Source: Typhlomys cinereus
Taxonomy: Eukaryota > Chordata > Mammalia > Rodentia > Platacanthomyidae
Direction: 5' to 3'
NCBI GenBank assembly: GCA_023101885.1
Contig: JALPQD010000402.1
Span: forward strand, 761,017 to 825,016
DNA: 64,000 nucleotides
Part shown: one piece after another, positions 12,151 to 26,106 of the stretch
Numbering within the stretch: position 1 is the first letter of the stretch
Layout: the number at the start of each line of letters is the position of its first letter
Notes under the pieces: model-generated
The model's input: only the letters and a program-made list of their open reading frames with translations
What the model was told of the DNA's origin: nothing
The model's database searches: none
Program-made: the position numbers and the translations under genes

Positions 12151-12560
12151 CAGTTTTTGGAGAGAAACCAAGAGCAATGGCAAAGGACTTGTCTTGTTTG
12201 GATGCTGAGATTGTTTCTTATGTAAAGATATAATGAGAGGTATTTACATGGTGGCTTACTATAGGTGTTTATGGATAATATTGAGACATTTCATCTTGCC
12301 TAATGTCAATTTTCTCCCTTTCCACTGTTGCTTCGAATAGTTTATATTATTGGGCATGTGCTCCCTGTATTGAGTTGGGGGTTAGATGCTAGTGAGCAGG
12401 TGGTTGATTGCCTGGAGGCTAACCTCAGTCCTTACTGTGTCCTATCTTCCCTCCTGTTTAAGACTTTTTTCATAAATGTCTTATTTATCCGTTTGCTTAT
12501 GCTCTTTTGTTTCCACTCTTTGGGATTTTCTTCCACCTCCCTGATTTATTTACCTTTGTG
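12150..12560. other. No recognised feature
   Basis: Probably a continuation of old L1 sequence. I see no exon, RNA or clear repeat boundary here. Confidence 0.4.
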
Positions 12561-12868
12561 TTTGTTGGTGTTGTAATTGATTGGGAAGAACCAGATCATA
12601 ATGGGTGGGGTCATTCCCTGGGCACGTAGATAGGATGGAAAGAGCTGGTTTAGTATCTTGAAATACAGACATACACAGACATGTTGGCAAGTGAGAAAGT
12701 ATGCCTCTCTCTCAACTCTTGTGTGGACATAATGTGACCAGTTTCCTCAGTTACTGATCTTAATGTGCACTGTCCTACCATCCTGATGAACTGTAACTGA
12801 GAATCCTAGGCTGAAGAATAAAACCCTTTGTTCCTCTAAGTTGTTTGGGTCTTGTATTTAATCAGCAA
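12560..12868 (-). repeat. 'TCAAGTTGACA' family repeat, antisense half
   Basis: Carries 'gattgggaagaaccagatca' and 'aataaaaccctttgttcctc', matching the antisense copy at about 39.1-39.5 kb. Confidence 0.5.
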
Positions 12869-12869
12869 C

Positions 12870-12944
12870 ATGAAAAGCAACTGCAACAGAGGTGGTACAA
12901 TCATCACTATGAAAAGCAACTGCAACAAAGGTGGTACAATCATC
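12870..12944. repeat. Tandem duplication of a 36-bp unit
   Basis: Two copies of a 36-bp unit (12870-12905 and 12909-12944), one mismatch, period 39 bp. They lie at the end of an interspersed repeat copy. Confidence 0.9.
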
Positions 12945-13129
12945 GCCACAATCTAATCAGTACCAGACATCCATTGTTATCCTCCTGTTTCAGGAAACCA
13001 CTAGTCTGACCCCACTAAAAGACTGTAAGATACATTAAAAATTGTCATGAAATATGGATAACATGAAATCATCTTAATAATTAAAAATTTTCAGTCGATT
13101 AAAATTTTAAGCTGTTGCAGTATACCTAC

Positions 13130-13560
13130 ATGTTGCCAATAAACTCATGACTGAAGAATTTAGGGGAACAAGGAAGTTTTAGTCTTTCTTATGATTCTTG
13201 GTTACAATTCTTAATCCAGCTTAGTAGGAGAGTTCATGCCAACACTAGGAGTCAAGGAAACTGGTCATGCCCTATCTACATGGATTGCTGAGAGAGGGGG
13301 AAAAACCTTACTCACCAGACAAGTCTGTCAAAGTATGCCTAAGAATGCCAAATTACTGAATCAGCTCTCCATCTTATCCACCTATCCAGGAAATGGTCCT
13401 GCCCATCATGGAACACTATGTGTCTTCCCACATCAATCAGACAATCTCCTGCAGGCTTGCTCAGGGCTTGCCTTAACTACTAATTCTTCACAAATGTGCC
13501 AGAGCTCAGCCTTTAATTGTCAAGTCGACACTGATATATCTAATGAGCACAAAGCTGTTG
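13130..13560 (+). repeat. 'TCAAGTTGACA' family repeat, sense
   Basis: Shares 'catcaatcagacaatctcct' and 'ccagagctcagccttt' with the copies at 4.66 and 56.8 kb. Confidence 0.55.
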
Positions 13561-13639
13561 CATTAAATAAAACTAAGATTGTACATATTTAGTTCCTGGG
13601 GGTAGAATGTATACCAAGCATGAATGAAGCCCTGGGTCT

Positions 13640-13745
13640 GGTCCCCAGCAAAGCATAAAACTATGTGTGGTGGCTCATGCCTGTCATCCCAGCACTCTAG
13701 AAGTGGAGAGAAGAGAATCATAAGTTCCCGGTCATTATGGGTGAC
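13640..13745 (+). repeat. B1-like SINE fragment
   Basis: 'gtggtggctcatgcctgtca' followed by 'cccagcactctagaagtgga' is the 7SL-derived left-monomer signature shared by B1 and Alu. Confidence 0.7.
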
Positions 13746-13949
13746 AATGAATTTGAAGAATTCCCATGCTGCATGAAATTCTTGAAGAAACTGATGTTTT
13801 CATGTACATAGACTGTGTGTAATGTATAAATTAAAGACAGATGCCTATCTTCTCAAACACCAATTGTTTCTCTTCTGTGTAAAAATTCAAAGCTTTTCTT
13901 CTAGCTCCCCTAAACTTTTCTTAGCATATATTAATTGCACAAAGTAAGG

Positions 13950-14620
13950 CTTTTACCTTGACATATTCATACATGCAACTGCTATTCTATGGTTATACTT
14001 ACTGCCTCTAATATTCTTCTTACCCCTCCAATTTTTCCTTCCACATCTTCAGTAGTGTTGCGTGTCCTTTTTCCTGGGGAGATGCCTCACAACCATACGT
14101 CCACTCCAGATAGGAACTTGAAGACATGCCAAGATAGCAATGACTCCAAGCTCCAACTTGATGAACCAATAATTTTATTTGAGTTACTTACAGGATAAGG
14201 GTGAAGGTTACTTACCCTTACTCTAGGAATGTGGGTGAGGGTTACTGACACAAGCAGGGAATACACAAAAACAGCTCCATCACCAAAAAGCCCACCCCAG
14301 CCTGGGTGAGACTCATGGAAGTTGCAACCCTGGAGCTCTCTGCTACATTACTTGCTCTTAGGAGAATCTCATCCAGACTGTAGGCCTGCTCAGCGTCTTC
14401 TACAGAATGCTTGACTCTTGGAAGACTCTCCTTTCCCAACAATGATTCACTGTTTTTCCTCTCTTAGGGGAGAGGCTCCCTGAATCTCATTAGTTTCATG
14501 AACCTCCTGAGTGTTTACTTGTTGAGTCCTTCCTTCAGGATGGGATGCTTCAAATTGTTATATGACATCTTCCTTGTGTTAGAGTGTAGGCAGAATATGA
14601 GATGGCATTAAGTTATGCCC
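13950..14620. repeat. Interspersed repeat shared with 18.7 and 56.1 kb
   Basis: Includes 'cagcctgggtgagactcatg' and 'ttatttgagttacttaca'. Related sequence occurs at about 18700-18900 and in two pieces at about 56050-56700. I do not know the family. Confidence 0.4.
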
Positions 14621-14999
14621 AGCACATAGCAGATAGTCCCTTTCTATCTTCATTATGCTTCTCCTTAAGTTCTACATATGATAGAAAATGAAAATAAATG
14701 CCACTTGTCTTTATAAGACTATTTTCTCTAGCTTTTTGGAACAGAACAGACTTCCTGGATCTTTTCACCTTGTAAAAGGAAACTATGTCCCAAAGAGAGT
14801 CATCCTCTATTTCAAACAGTTGCATATCATTCCATGATCTGCTTATTTAATTTGAATGTTGATTCAAATCAATATCTTAAAGACACAGGAGAGAATATCT
14901 GAATATTATTTTCAGAAAGCTCATCTCTTCCTTATCCTTGATGGAGACACATTTAAAAGTACAAAAAAAAAAAAAAACTGAAGAAAGAATATAAAAAGG

Positions 15000-15406
15000 T
15001 AGGGCCAAGTAGGGTGGTACAGGCTTGTTATCTCATCTACTTGGGAGATTGAGGTAGGAAGATCACAATATCAAGGTCCACAGAATGGATCATGGATTGA
15101 GTTCAAGGCCAGATTAGGCAATTTGGTGACAAACTTCTCGAAATAAAAAGCTGGGCTGGAAAGATGGCTCAGGGGTTAACACTCGGCCTCCAAAACAGAA
15201 GGTCCTGAGTTTGGATCCTGGGTCCCATGTTAAAACTCCAAGTAAAACTAGTGGAGGTCTCCCCTTTGGGCTCTGAGTGTGCAGAGGTGGAGCCTGAGTA
15301 GTTCCAGAGTAAAGCAAAAAAAAAGGAGGTTGAATCAACCCAAGGTGATTCCCAAAATCATCCTTGGTCCTCCGCAAGGACATACAGTGCATTTTCTCTA
15401 AATACA

Positions 15407-15453
<47 letters not shown>

Positions 15454-15455
15454 AG
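15000..15455 (+). repeat. B1-like SINE, tRNA-derived SINE and (AAAT)n tail
   Basis: A B1-like fragment (15000-15130) is followed by a tRNA-derived SINE from about 15152 ('gctgggctggaaagatggct') that ends in about 12 AAAT units (15403-15454). This copy has AAAT where most copies have CA. Confidence 0.7.
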
Positions 15456-15459
15456 TTAA

Positions 15460-16310
15460 AAGGCAAGCATTTGGTGTGGCAAAGGCCAGAAGGGCCAGAG
15501 ATTGTATTCCTTCTTAATAAAAATAAGTGAATAAATAGCTTAAAAAGTAAAGAAAAGAAAAAGAGGGCTGGACATGTTGCTCAGTGGTAGGGTGTTGGTT
15601 TAGCATGGATGAAGACTTCATTTTATTCCCCAATACCATGGAAGAAGGAGAAATAAAATGAAAGTGCTAGGTTGGTGAGGTAAAAGGAATTGAGACAATA
15701 TGTACAACTATATGCCAACTATATGGTGGTCAATTATAAAGAGAAGCTAATATTCATTAATAATAATGATAAGCTAATATTTCATTAGAAAAGTTTTATT
15801 AGAGTTGAGAGCTGATAGCCAAGGGAACCATAGACTTAGTCTTAAGATGGGAAAGCATTAGGACTGAGGAAGGAGCTTAAAGTCAGAGAGGATAAGGAGA
15901 GAGCCACCATGGACAACATGGCAGGAGAATCTGTAGAAATCTGGGTGGGGAAGAGATCTGCAAAGCCTCCAGACAAAAAGGAGTGTGTATTTTATATGGA
16001 TTTTAAACATCAGTAAGGCATTGCCAGGGAACTAGGGCAGTGCAGAGTGGGGAATTAAAAGAGTGTCAAGCAAAAGATAGTCCTCTCTCAAGACCATTAG
16101 GGTAGGTCAGGGATTTAGGATGTGTGATTGATTCATGGTATTGCCACATTCTAAGGTGGGGGGAGTTTTACAAAATGGTGTGGCTGTGGCTAACAAAAAG
16201 TGTGTAAAACTCAGACACACAAAGATGGAAAATACCAAGTAAATTAAAAAATGGAAAGAATGAGTAGGACCATATCTACCTGAGACAGACCCATCGATGA
16301 TTCTGTGTAC
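15460..16310. other. Intergenic, no recognised gene
   Basis: A SINE-like fragment at about 15566-15660 ('gggctggacatgttgctcag'); the rest is unassigned sequence between NCR1 and FCAR. Confidence 0.4.
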
Positions 16311-16610
16311 TAGTTAATTTTCTTATTGGTCTGTGAAAGTAAGTTACAGAAAGGAAGGATAAGTTGATTTTGCCTCACTGTTTCAGATGGTACATTATGT
16401 TATGGCAGGTGGCAGGAGCAGGTCCCAGGCAGTGAGGAAGCAGACCACTAAGTCAGAGCCAGAAGTGGGTGTAACCTTCAATACTCTGTCCCCAGTGATC
16501 CACGTACACCCACCCAAGCACCATGTCCCAAAAGTTCCATGCACTTCTCCAAACAGCACCACCAGCTGGTGATCAAGTGTTCTAGCACATAAGCTTGTGG
16601 GGGGTGCATT
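16310..16610 (+). repeat. 'TCAAGTTGACA' family-like fragment near FCAR 3' end
   Basis: Diverged fragment about 100 bases beyond the FCAR stop codon. It may supply part of the FCAR 3' UTR; I found no convincing polyadenylation hexamer close by. Confidence 0.35.
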
Positions 16611-16711
16611 TCACTATTGAACCAATGTAATCTGCAAATGAATTGTGTTCAGATCTTCCTGCTCTGTAAACTGAGCCCCAGTTGGTGACCACCAGTGTTT
16701 CCTTGCAGCCT

Positions 16712-19700
16712 CTAGATTTGACATTCCTGTATGCTCAAGCTCAGTGGAGCTAAGTCCTGACGGCCGTTCTCTTGTGATGTTCTGTGACTGTACCAGTTTT
16801 CAACCAATATCACCAGGAGCACCATGAGGACCATTCCAGCCATCACCATCCGGGTCAGGTTCTTCATTTTGCAATCTTGGTTCTTGGAGTCTAGAGACAT
16901 AAGCAAAAGAGATTGTGATTGCTGACCAGGCTCCATCCCACCCCAAACCCACATTCCTGATGTGAGGATCCGTTTCCCTCTACACCTATCCAAATATGAT
17001 CATACATGGACTTCCTCCTTGGTGGACTCGTGGGTTAGTTTCATCTTCTTGTTGCTGAACAGGACCCACACAACTTAGGGAGAATGAGAGGTTAATTCCA
17101 CCTTATGATTCTTGGTTAATAGCTCAGCAGCATGGCAAGAGAGTTCATATCAACTGGTTACACCTTATCTACAGGAAATTCTGAAAGAGGGACATTTATC
17201 TTTCTGTATGCATTTGTGTGTGCGTTTATGTTTGTCTGTGTCTGTCTGTGTATATGTGTGTGTATGTATTTATAAACAGGCATTTGAGTGTGTACGCCTG
17301 TGTAGTCCCAAGACTGGGAATCATTCTGAATTGTTCTACCTCCTTATTGCTTTGCTTTGGGGTTTTCCAGGCTCTGTCTTTCAGGGATGCAGATAATCAT
17401 ATCTGCCTGACATTTTTACATGGGATCTGCAGATTCAAACTCAGGTCCTTTTGTTTGTAAGACAAATGCTTTAACTCCTCAGCCATTTCCCCAGTTCTAC
17501 CTACCCAGGAAATGGGTAGTACCACCATGAGGTGGGTTTTCCCACATTAAATTAGATTATCTCCTAAGGCTTGTTCAGGACTTGCTTTAAGTTAAAAAAT
17601 TCCTCACTGGGGTGTCTAAAAGCTTAGCTCTCATTTGTCAGGTTGATGATTATATCTCACAGGCATAGCCCGCAGGTTCACAAATATGGACTTTTGAGTA
17701 ACTCTGAGGCCAAAGGTGCTGCAAGGTAATTCCTGGGTAAGAAGGTGAGTATGAGGAGATTGTGACTCCTCTCCTTGCTTGGTGATTTCATTGATCATCT
17801 AGTTATGTATCTGCCAGTCCTCTCTATGCTTGATATTATAAATTCTCTTCTCCACAGTTTCCTCCTCACCTTACCTGACAAATTGTGTTCTTGTGATCAA
17901 ATGAAAAAAGATACATAGCACTGGGAATGCCTGGGAAGTTAGTAGGGGGATATTTAAGATGAACTTGGGTAAAACTTACTTTTGCTCAAAAGAAAATTAT
18001 GAAGCTGGAGAGATGGTTCGTGGTTAAAGCCTTTGCCTCATAAGCAAAAGGACCTGAGTTTGGATCCTAGATCCCATGTAAAACTTCCTGGCAAACACTG
18101 AGTCCTGAATCCTGGATAGTGTAGATGACTCAGAAGGAAATTCAGCACCCACATAAACAGATGTTCTGGAGGATGGGAGGGAGAAGGCAGGAACTATCAA
18201 GAGAGGAGAGGGAGGAGGGAGAAGATTGTGTAATGGGGACAATGGGGTAAAGGAAAGTGGGAAGGGGAAGAAGGGGAGTACCTATTGAGCTTGTATAACT
18301 AGGTCAAAAAATTTAATAAAAGAAATTCTTAGCAAAAATGGTCACAATCTATACTTTTGGCCCCTGGAAAGTGGAGCATGGGAAACCTCAGAGCTAATCA
18401 ATAGGGTGGTATAGCAATCTAGGATGATTCTTTAGGCCCCCTCAGGTACATATATTCACATATCCTCTTGTACACACATACACACATATGCACACTCACA
18501 TACAAAAATAAAAAGAAAATTGCTATTGCAGAGCTGAGAATGGAACCCAGAGCTCTGCACACATAGGCAGGTGCCATATCACTGAACAGCTCTTTTCTCT
18601 TAATCCAGCACTATGTGACATTTGCTAACCTTTGGTTTCTGTTCTCTGAGTGTCGTATAAAACTTTTCATAGGTAGACACCACATAAACATTTATTCAAC
18701 TCAGATAAGGTTCCCTAATGACAGACCAAAGTAATGATTGCACCAAAGACTAACTTGGTGAATCACTGAGTACACTGGGGTTACTCATAAGAGTAATGTG
18801 GACATGGCTGGTGCCAACCAGTCTTTTGGAAAACCTCAACCCTAGCTTGGGTGAATGGCTAAAAATGTCAGGCAGGTGTAGAGGCCCACTTATAATTCTA
18901 GCACAGGAAGATATGTAGGGGACATGTTACCTCCTACATATTCCTTCAAAACAATGGTGTCTTGTCCACTAGTTATCAGACTTCCTTAGACCATGACTAG
19001 CTGGAGATTCAATGGGTGGGATGCCTGCACACCTGCTCCCAGAATGCTGGGGGCAAGATATGATTACCCACTTCTTTATCTGTGATTCTAAGGAGTTTGA
19101 TGTTTTCTCACCTCATACAAGCCTCAGCTGCCTCCTGCCTATTATTGATATGAAATCCTGGCATGTCCTGCTTTGTATTTGATACTGCATCCTGGGTTTG
19201 TGACGTCTGCGCTTCCAAATAAAAGCAGTCACGGAACACCATGAAGGCACTTCAGAATGCAATTCCTGAGATCCTCTGGTTATATTGAATTAAACTCATA
19301 TTTGTTCTCTGCTATGGTTACTGATGCAGTGGACAGCTCTGTCTGATATTACCCTTGGGCTTCCACAGGCACACATACTCAAATGCATGCATGTACACAC
19401 ATCCATCCCTGTGCAAACACACACATGCAGGCACACATATGCTCATATGCCATACACATATATGTGAAACAAGGAAAAATAGGTTATGGGAAAATAAGAA
19501 GCTATGTAGAAGAAACTCTGATCTTTTGAACTGCCTGTAGGTTGTGCAGAGAATTCTGGGAATGAGGCTTTTGTGAATTATCACGTAGGCTGGGGTGGGA
19601 TTTTTGGTGATGTGGTTGCCTTTGAGCGATGTGTGTTCTTGTAAGTACACCCTCTCAGCCACACTCCTGTAAGTAATGCCAGTACACTCATTGGTTCACC

Positions 19701-22700
19701 AACATTGGTTAGAATCTTTATTGTGGTCTGTCATTGGCTCTCCATCTGAGGTGAGTCAATGTTTGTTTGTGTTCTCAGGAAAAGTTGCACAGCAGTCATT
19801 CACAGCAGATTCTGAAGTCAAGTTTAATGATTGTTAGTTACAAATAAGAATGTAGAAAACAAGTGTAGGAGACGATGTAGAAGACAAAGCCATGTCATAA
19901 AACATTCTGGCCTGGAAAAGCTGCAGCAGGGGATGTGGCCTTGGCAAAGCTGGTCTGCCTCAAAGTTGCAGAGAGAAATGACTGTGGGCAGAGCCCTGTC
20001 TGCCTCATTCTTCCAGATAAGATCGCTTTCCTTCAGAATATATTGCATGTTTCATAGATCCACAGCCTCCTCATTTTTCCATGCCCTTGGCACCTGCTGA
20101 TAAGGTTTAATTATTTTTTAATTTATAATAATATACTTAATTATAAAATTATAAAAATTCTTTAAATTAATAATATAAAATTATCAAATTACTGTTATTA
20201 AAATTTAAAAATAATTAAATCATATAAATAAATTTTAATTAATTAGTTGTTACTTAGTCTCTAAAACAAATGTATTTGAGAATACTTGCTGATCTCAATC
20301 AGAGCTACTCAGACCACCCGACCACAGCTTTTCTGTATATATCTTTTTCTTTTCTTCATTCTTGTGTTGCCCCAACAGAGCAATGCCACACAGGCAGTGG
20401 CAAAGAGGTATCCTGACTAGGTAGTGTTTGTGTGGGAAATCTCAACACAGCTAACAGGTGTGTGATTCTGCACATGGCCCATTTCCTTATCCACAGACCA
20501 GAGGATTTCAGAAGATGCAAAGGTTGAGTGTGGGATAGGCGGGAATTCCTCCTCCCTTAATACCCAGCGCCCCTTTGCAACTTCCCACTTGGAGTCAGTT
20601 AGCCTTGGTGCAGGACCCTGGACTGGGATGTGACATGCTTACCCACAACAAGGAACTCCAGGGCGTCGCTGGCGGCTGACCACACATAGGGGTTGTTGTT
20701 GTACCAGCCGTAACACCTGTACTTCCCTGTGAAGTCAGGATTCACAGGACCCAGTGTGAAGTTGCCTTGGTGCCCTCCACGTTGGTGCTGTGGTGCTCCG
20801 CCTTCCTTGACCAGTGAAAATCTGTCGAATAGAGTATGCGTTGAACTGCACTGGAAGGAAATGGTTTCTCCTGGCATCACCACAAGGTCCTGCTCCGTGG
20901 AGAGGACAGGTTTGTCATAGAAACCTGAAAGAGAAGACAGTGAGCTGTTAGCAAAACTTTTGTTCTTTTTCCTAGTCAGGCGTTATGGTGAATGAATGTA
21001 ATCTCAGCATGTGGGAGGGTGAGGCAGGAGGAGCACAAGGTCATAGCCAGTCTGGGCTGGATAGTGAGATCCTGTCTTAAAATATAACAGTCATGGAACT
21101 GAGCCATTGAGCCATTGAGATGGCTCAGTAGGTAAAGAAGCGTGAGTGCAAAACTGGTGACCCGAGTTTGATCCTCAGAAACCCACATGGCAAAAGGAGA
21201 GATTGACTTCTACAAATCGTCTTCTGATTTCCATCTGTATGCCATGGAATGCATGTGTGTGCTTTCTCTCCATTACCCTCCCCCTCCTTCTCTCTCAGCC
21301 TCTCTCATAAATAAGTATTACAATATATCCAAGGATCAAGAGATAGCTTGGTTAATAAGATGCCTGCTCAAAAACATGATGATCTGAGTTTGATTCCCCA
21401 AAGTCCACACAGGGAATGGAAAGAACTGACTTCTCATCTCCACCTATATGCCATAGTATTCATGTGCATTCTCCCTGTCTGTCTCTCAAAATAAATAAAT
21501 TAAATATTTAAAAAGTCATGAATTAAACTAGGTGTCTATTAAAAGGGATGGATAAAGAAATGGTATTTTTTTCGATTACAAAAAAAGATAGTTTGTGGAA
21601 AAATAAATGTGGCTGGAGATGAACTCAGAAAGACAAGAATCACTTGTTTTATCCCATTTGTGGCATCTATATTTCATTATTTTAAAAAATATTTCATTTG
21701 CTTAAGAGAGAGAAAAAAGAAAGAGAGAGAAAAAGAGAGAGAGAGAGAAAAGAGAACATGCATTTCATAGCACACTGGTGGAAGTCAAAGGTTAATATTT
21801 AGAAATCATTTCTTTCTTTCACTGTATGAATTCTGTTCACCAGGTTTGCGAGCAGGTGTGTTACCTGCTATCCCTGGCCTACTTTCTAGATTTTTATATA
21901 GCTACATCAAATCATCTGTGAACTTATAACATGAAAGTAGAAGCAAAACTGAAAGCACACACACATATATGAGCAAAAGAAAATTAAAATTTTTTTATTT
22001 GTCATGGAGATCAAATCCAGAGACTTATGCATGGTATTGAAACAGTCTACCACTTTTTAGTTAGAAATTCATTTATTTATTAACGTTTTTGAGACAGAGT
22101 CTTACTATGTAGCCCAGGTTGACCTTGAACTCACAGTTCTCCTTGAGTTTTGACCTCTTGAGGACTGAGATTACTGCTGTGTACCCAAGGCTTGGGTTCC
22201 TTTTTAAACTGAAAATATGTTTTCAAAATATTGTCAGGGTGTTTTGATGCATGAATACATTGTAGAATGGCTTGAATGAGCTAGTTAAAATATATATTAC
22301 CTCACATACTTATTTTTTTGTGGTGAGAATAGTTGAGGTATGCAACACACTTACCTGCAGAGATCGTGATATGTAATTAGACTCTTGAGTTTATTCTTCC
22401 TATCTTACCAAAATTTCTATAATTTAAAAAAATACTATTTTTAGGGATGGAGAAATAGCTTAGAAGTTAAGACTCTGTCTCTCAAGCAAAAGGTCCTGAG
22501 TTCTGATCCTAAGTCCCACATAAAAACATCAGGCAGAAATAGTGGTGGCCTGTACTTGGGATCCTTGTGGGCAGAGCCTGAGAAATCCCAGAGCAAAGCA
22601 AGAAGGAAGAAGAAGCAATCCAGGATGATTCTTGAAGTCATCCTTGGTCCTCCATAGGGACACACAGTGTCCTCTGACATACACACACACATATACACAA

Positions 22701-24786
22701 TAAATAAATAAATAAAAATAAATAAATAAATAAATGCTATTTTTGAAAGTCTTTTGAAGTGCCATTTTAGCCTCTACCTGAGAACCTTATGAGTAATTAT
22801 ACTTGGAATACTTTTATGAGAAATCATTATATATACTCATTATATATGTACTATGTATACATATATAGAACTACATATATTTCTTTTGCATACAAATGTA
22901 AAATTAAAATATTGTTTCTTTGCACCTTTTAAAATTTAACAATAAGTGTTGAATATCCAATGAAGATATAAGATGTTGCTTCACTATTTTTAATATGTTT
23001 TTATGTTTTTAAAAATTTTAAAGTTAAATTTAAAAAATTTAAAAATTTAAAAAATTTTAAAGAAAACATTCTAGAATTTATATAAAAATTACTTGATCTT
23101 TATTCTATAGATGGCAATGTAAAATGACAATGAGAAATAAAATAAAATTAATGTAAAACACTATTTGTATTCTCTGAAAGTTTTTTACATATGTATAGTG
23201 TATTTGATCATATCTACTCCTCTCCTCCAACACACCTTTCTCCTGATTTCATGTTCTCATTTTGAAAAAAAACCAAGTTCAATTAGTGCTACCCATACAT
23301 GAATAGATGTGGGACCTTCCACTGGGGAATTGTAACCTACCAGTGGCTGTACCTCCAAACAAAGTGGTTCTGCCTCATTATACAGCTAGCAATTACCAAT
23401 AGCTCGTTAAATAAGATTAGGACCTTGGAAGCTCCTCCCTAATCCACACCAGAATTCTGACTGTCTTGTGGAGATAACCATAGCTACTATATGAGCTATG
23501 AGTGCAAAGCTTGTCGTATCCTGAAGAAAACATTTCACAGGATTCCTCCCCATCATCTGGCTTTTACATTCTCCCATGATATTCTCTGAAACTCGGGATC
23601 AGAGTTGATTAGATCTAAGCATGAAGTAATTGGTTATCTCCATAGCACCTATGCCACTATTGCACTAGTGGGTAATGCTTGCCTAATGAAAATATTGTTT
23701 ATATTTCTTTGTTTTCCTATTTTTGAGTGAGTGTGTGGACAAGTGTGTGTGTGTGTTTGTGCAGGTGTGCAGTTGTGCATGTGGTATGTGTAGAAAAGAG
23801 TATTGTGTGTGCCCATTGAAGCCTAAAGGTGACTTTGGGAACCATACTGGGCTACTTTGCTCTAGGATTTCTGCTTTCCAGAGCTGGAATTGTAGGCTAT
23901 CACCACATCCCCCCAAACCCTGACATTTTATCTGTGGGATCTGTAGATGCAAACTCAGGTCCTTTTGTTTTCAAGGCAAAGGCTTTAACCTATGACCCAT
24001 CTCAACATCCCTAGGTCTGTTAAAATTTAGAGGGATAACATGGGAGTCCTGGGACATCTCCCTACCTGCCACTGCCAGCTCCAGGGTTTCACTCGGCTCT
24101 GACCAGCTCATCTTCTGCCTATAGCGGCACCTGTAATTTCCTCCTGTGGTTCTGTTCATGTTGCTGATGTTGAACTCAACTTCTTTTTTAAATCCCAGCT
24201 TCTGCTGTACCATATTGTATGTGTCATTCTTCTCAACCAGCAGTTGGTACAAGAAGGACTTGCATGTCCCCTGACACAGGATCCTCACAGATCCATTCAA
24301 AGGAACCACAAGACTAGGTTTAGCAGAGATGGTAGGAATGCGCAATTCTGAAAGGAAACAGAGGCCTGACTCACCATCTTGCAGAGGCTATTTTGATTCT
24401 TTCCATTGAGCAATACACATTAAATGTCAAAGAATCTATGACTTATTTCTTCTGGAAAGCAGTTTTTTGGGGGGAGGGGGGCTATTAGAGAGCTAGTTCA
24501 GTTGGTAAAGTGCTTGCCTTGCCAAAATGAAGACATTTGAATCTCAGAGCCCATGTAGAAAGCAAAGAGCAGTAGTGTGTAAATGTAATCTCATCACTGG
24601 GGAAGCAGAGACAGGCAGATCCTTGGGGCTGTTTGCTGGTCAGTCAAACTAGTACCCTTAGTGAGCCCCTGGCCAGTGAGAGACCCTGCTTCAAAAAAAA
24701 CGAGGTAAATGTTGCATGAGAGGAAAAGACACCTGAGGCTGTTCTCTGGCCTTCACATGTATACATACCTCCCCAACAAGACAGAC

Positions 24787-24870
<84 letters not shown>

Positions 24871-26051
24871 TGGAAGAGAAGACAGAGTAGGTTCTAATGG
24901 GGTTGTGAAGTTGGCAATGATATTACTTAAGATAGACCACTGAGGACCTGTAATAGAAAAATAAACACAATTTGATCATATAAAAATAACCCAGGTCTTA
25001 TAGTTACCCTTCTTTTGCTGTAAGACAGTACTCAGACCCAGCAAGAAGAGAGAAAGAGGTGTTTATTTGGCTTATGGTTCCAGAGGAGATATAGTGGATT
25101 ATGGTAGGAGCTGGAGGCTGGTTCAGGTCACCACATTTTTCAGAAGGCAGAGAGAGCAAGACAGGGAGAGGAAGCCAGGCTGGGGTACAAACTTCAAGGC
25201 CAGATCTCCATGATTTGCCTCTCTCCAGAAAGACTCTACCTCTTAAAGGACCCAGAACCTTCCCAAACATTAACACCAGCAAGGAATTCAGATATATGAA
25301 TCTTGGAGGGAGGAGTAATTCATATTCCAGCCATGACACAGAGCTATAGGCGTTAGAAGGATATTGGAGAGAGGAGATATGGGCGGATGTGGGATTCACA
25401 AATACTCAGAGGCCAATTCAAGATTGAGGCATCAGAATATGTAGAAGAACCTTGATACTATTCAGTGCTTACTTCAGTACTACTTTGTGCTTAGTAGTTG
25501 ATAGTACTGAGATAAGAACTACTTAGTACTTATTGTCATAGTATGCCTGGATGAGGAAGCCTCCCTCTAAACACATGCAGTGGACAGGACTTGGGAGAAT
25601 TGTAAAAAAGGAGATGTACTCAATACAGGGAAAATGCTGGCAAAGATAACCCATGACTTCCTTATCCTTGCGTTTGTGGGCATTTTGTAAAATACAGGTC
25701 CTTGTTGATCACACGACCAACAGAAGCCAAGGCTGTGGCTCCAGAGTGGCCTGGAGCTCCCACAGAGAGTTGAAAAGTTTTTCAAGGGAACGTAGCAGAG
25801 ATAGCTCAGATGTGGAGCAGAAGGTGAGCTTACCCAGGCTTCAAACTATCTTCCAGTAACTGTGTTCCAGAGCTGCCATGAGTATCTAAGGGGTCTGGGG
25901 GAGGTTTAGGGCACACTTACCTTCTTGTGCCTGAATCCGAACCAGAAAGAACACTGGAAAAGAGACATTGGTGAAATATTGATTGTCCAGTTTCTGCCAT
26001 CCATAGTAGATCACCTCATAGAGTAAGTCTATTTATAATCTATCTACTTAC

Positions 26052-26106
<55 letters not shown>

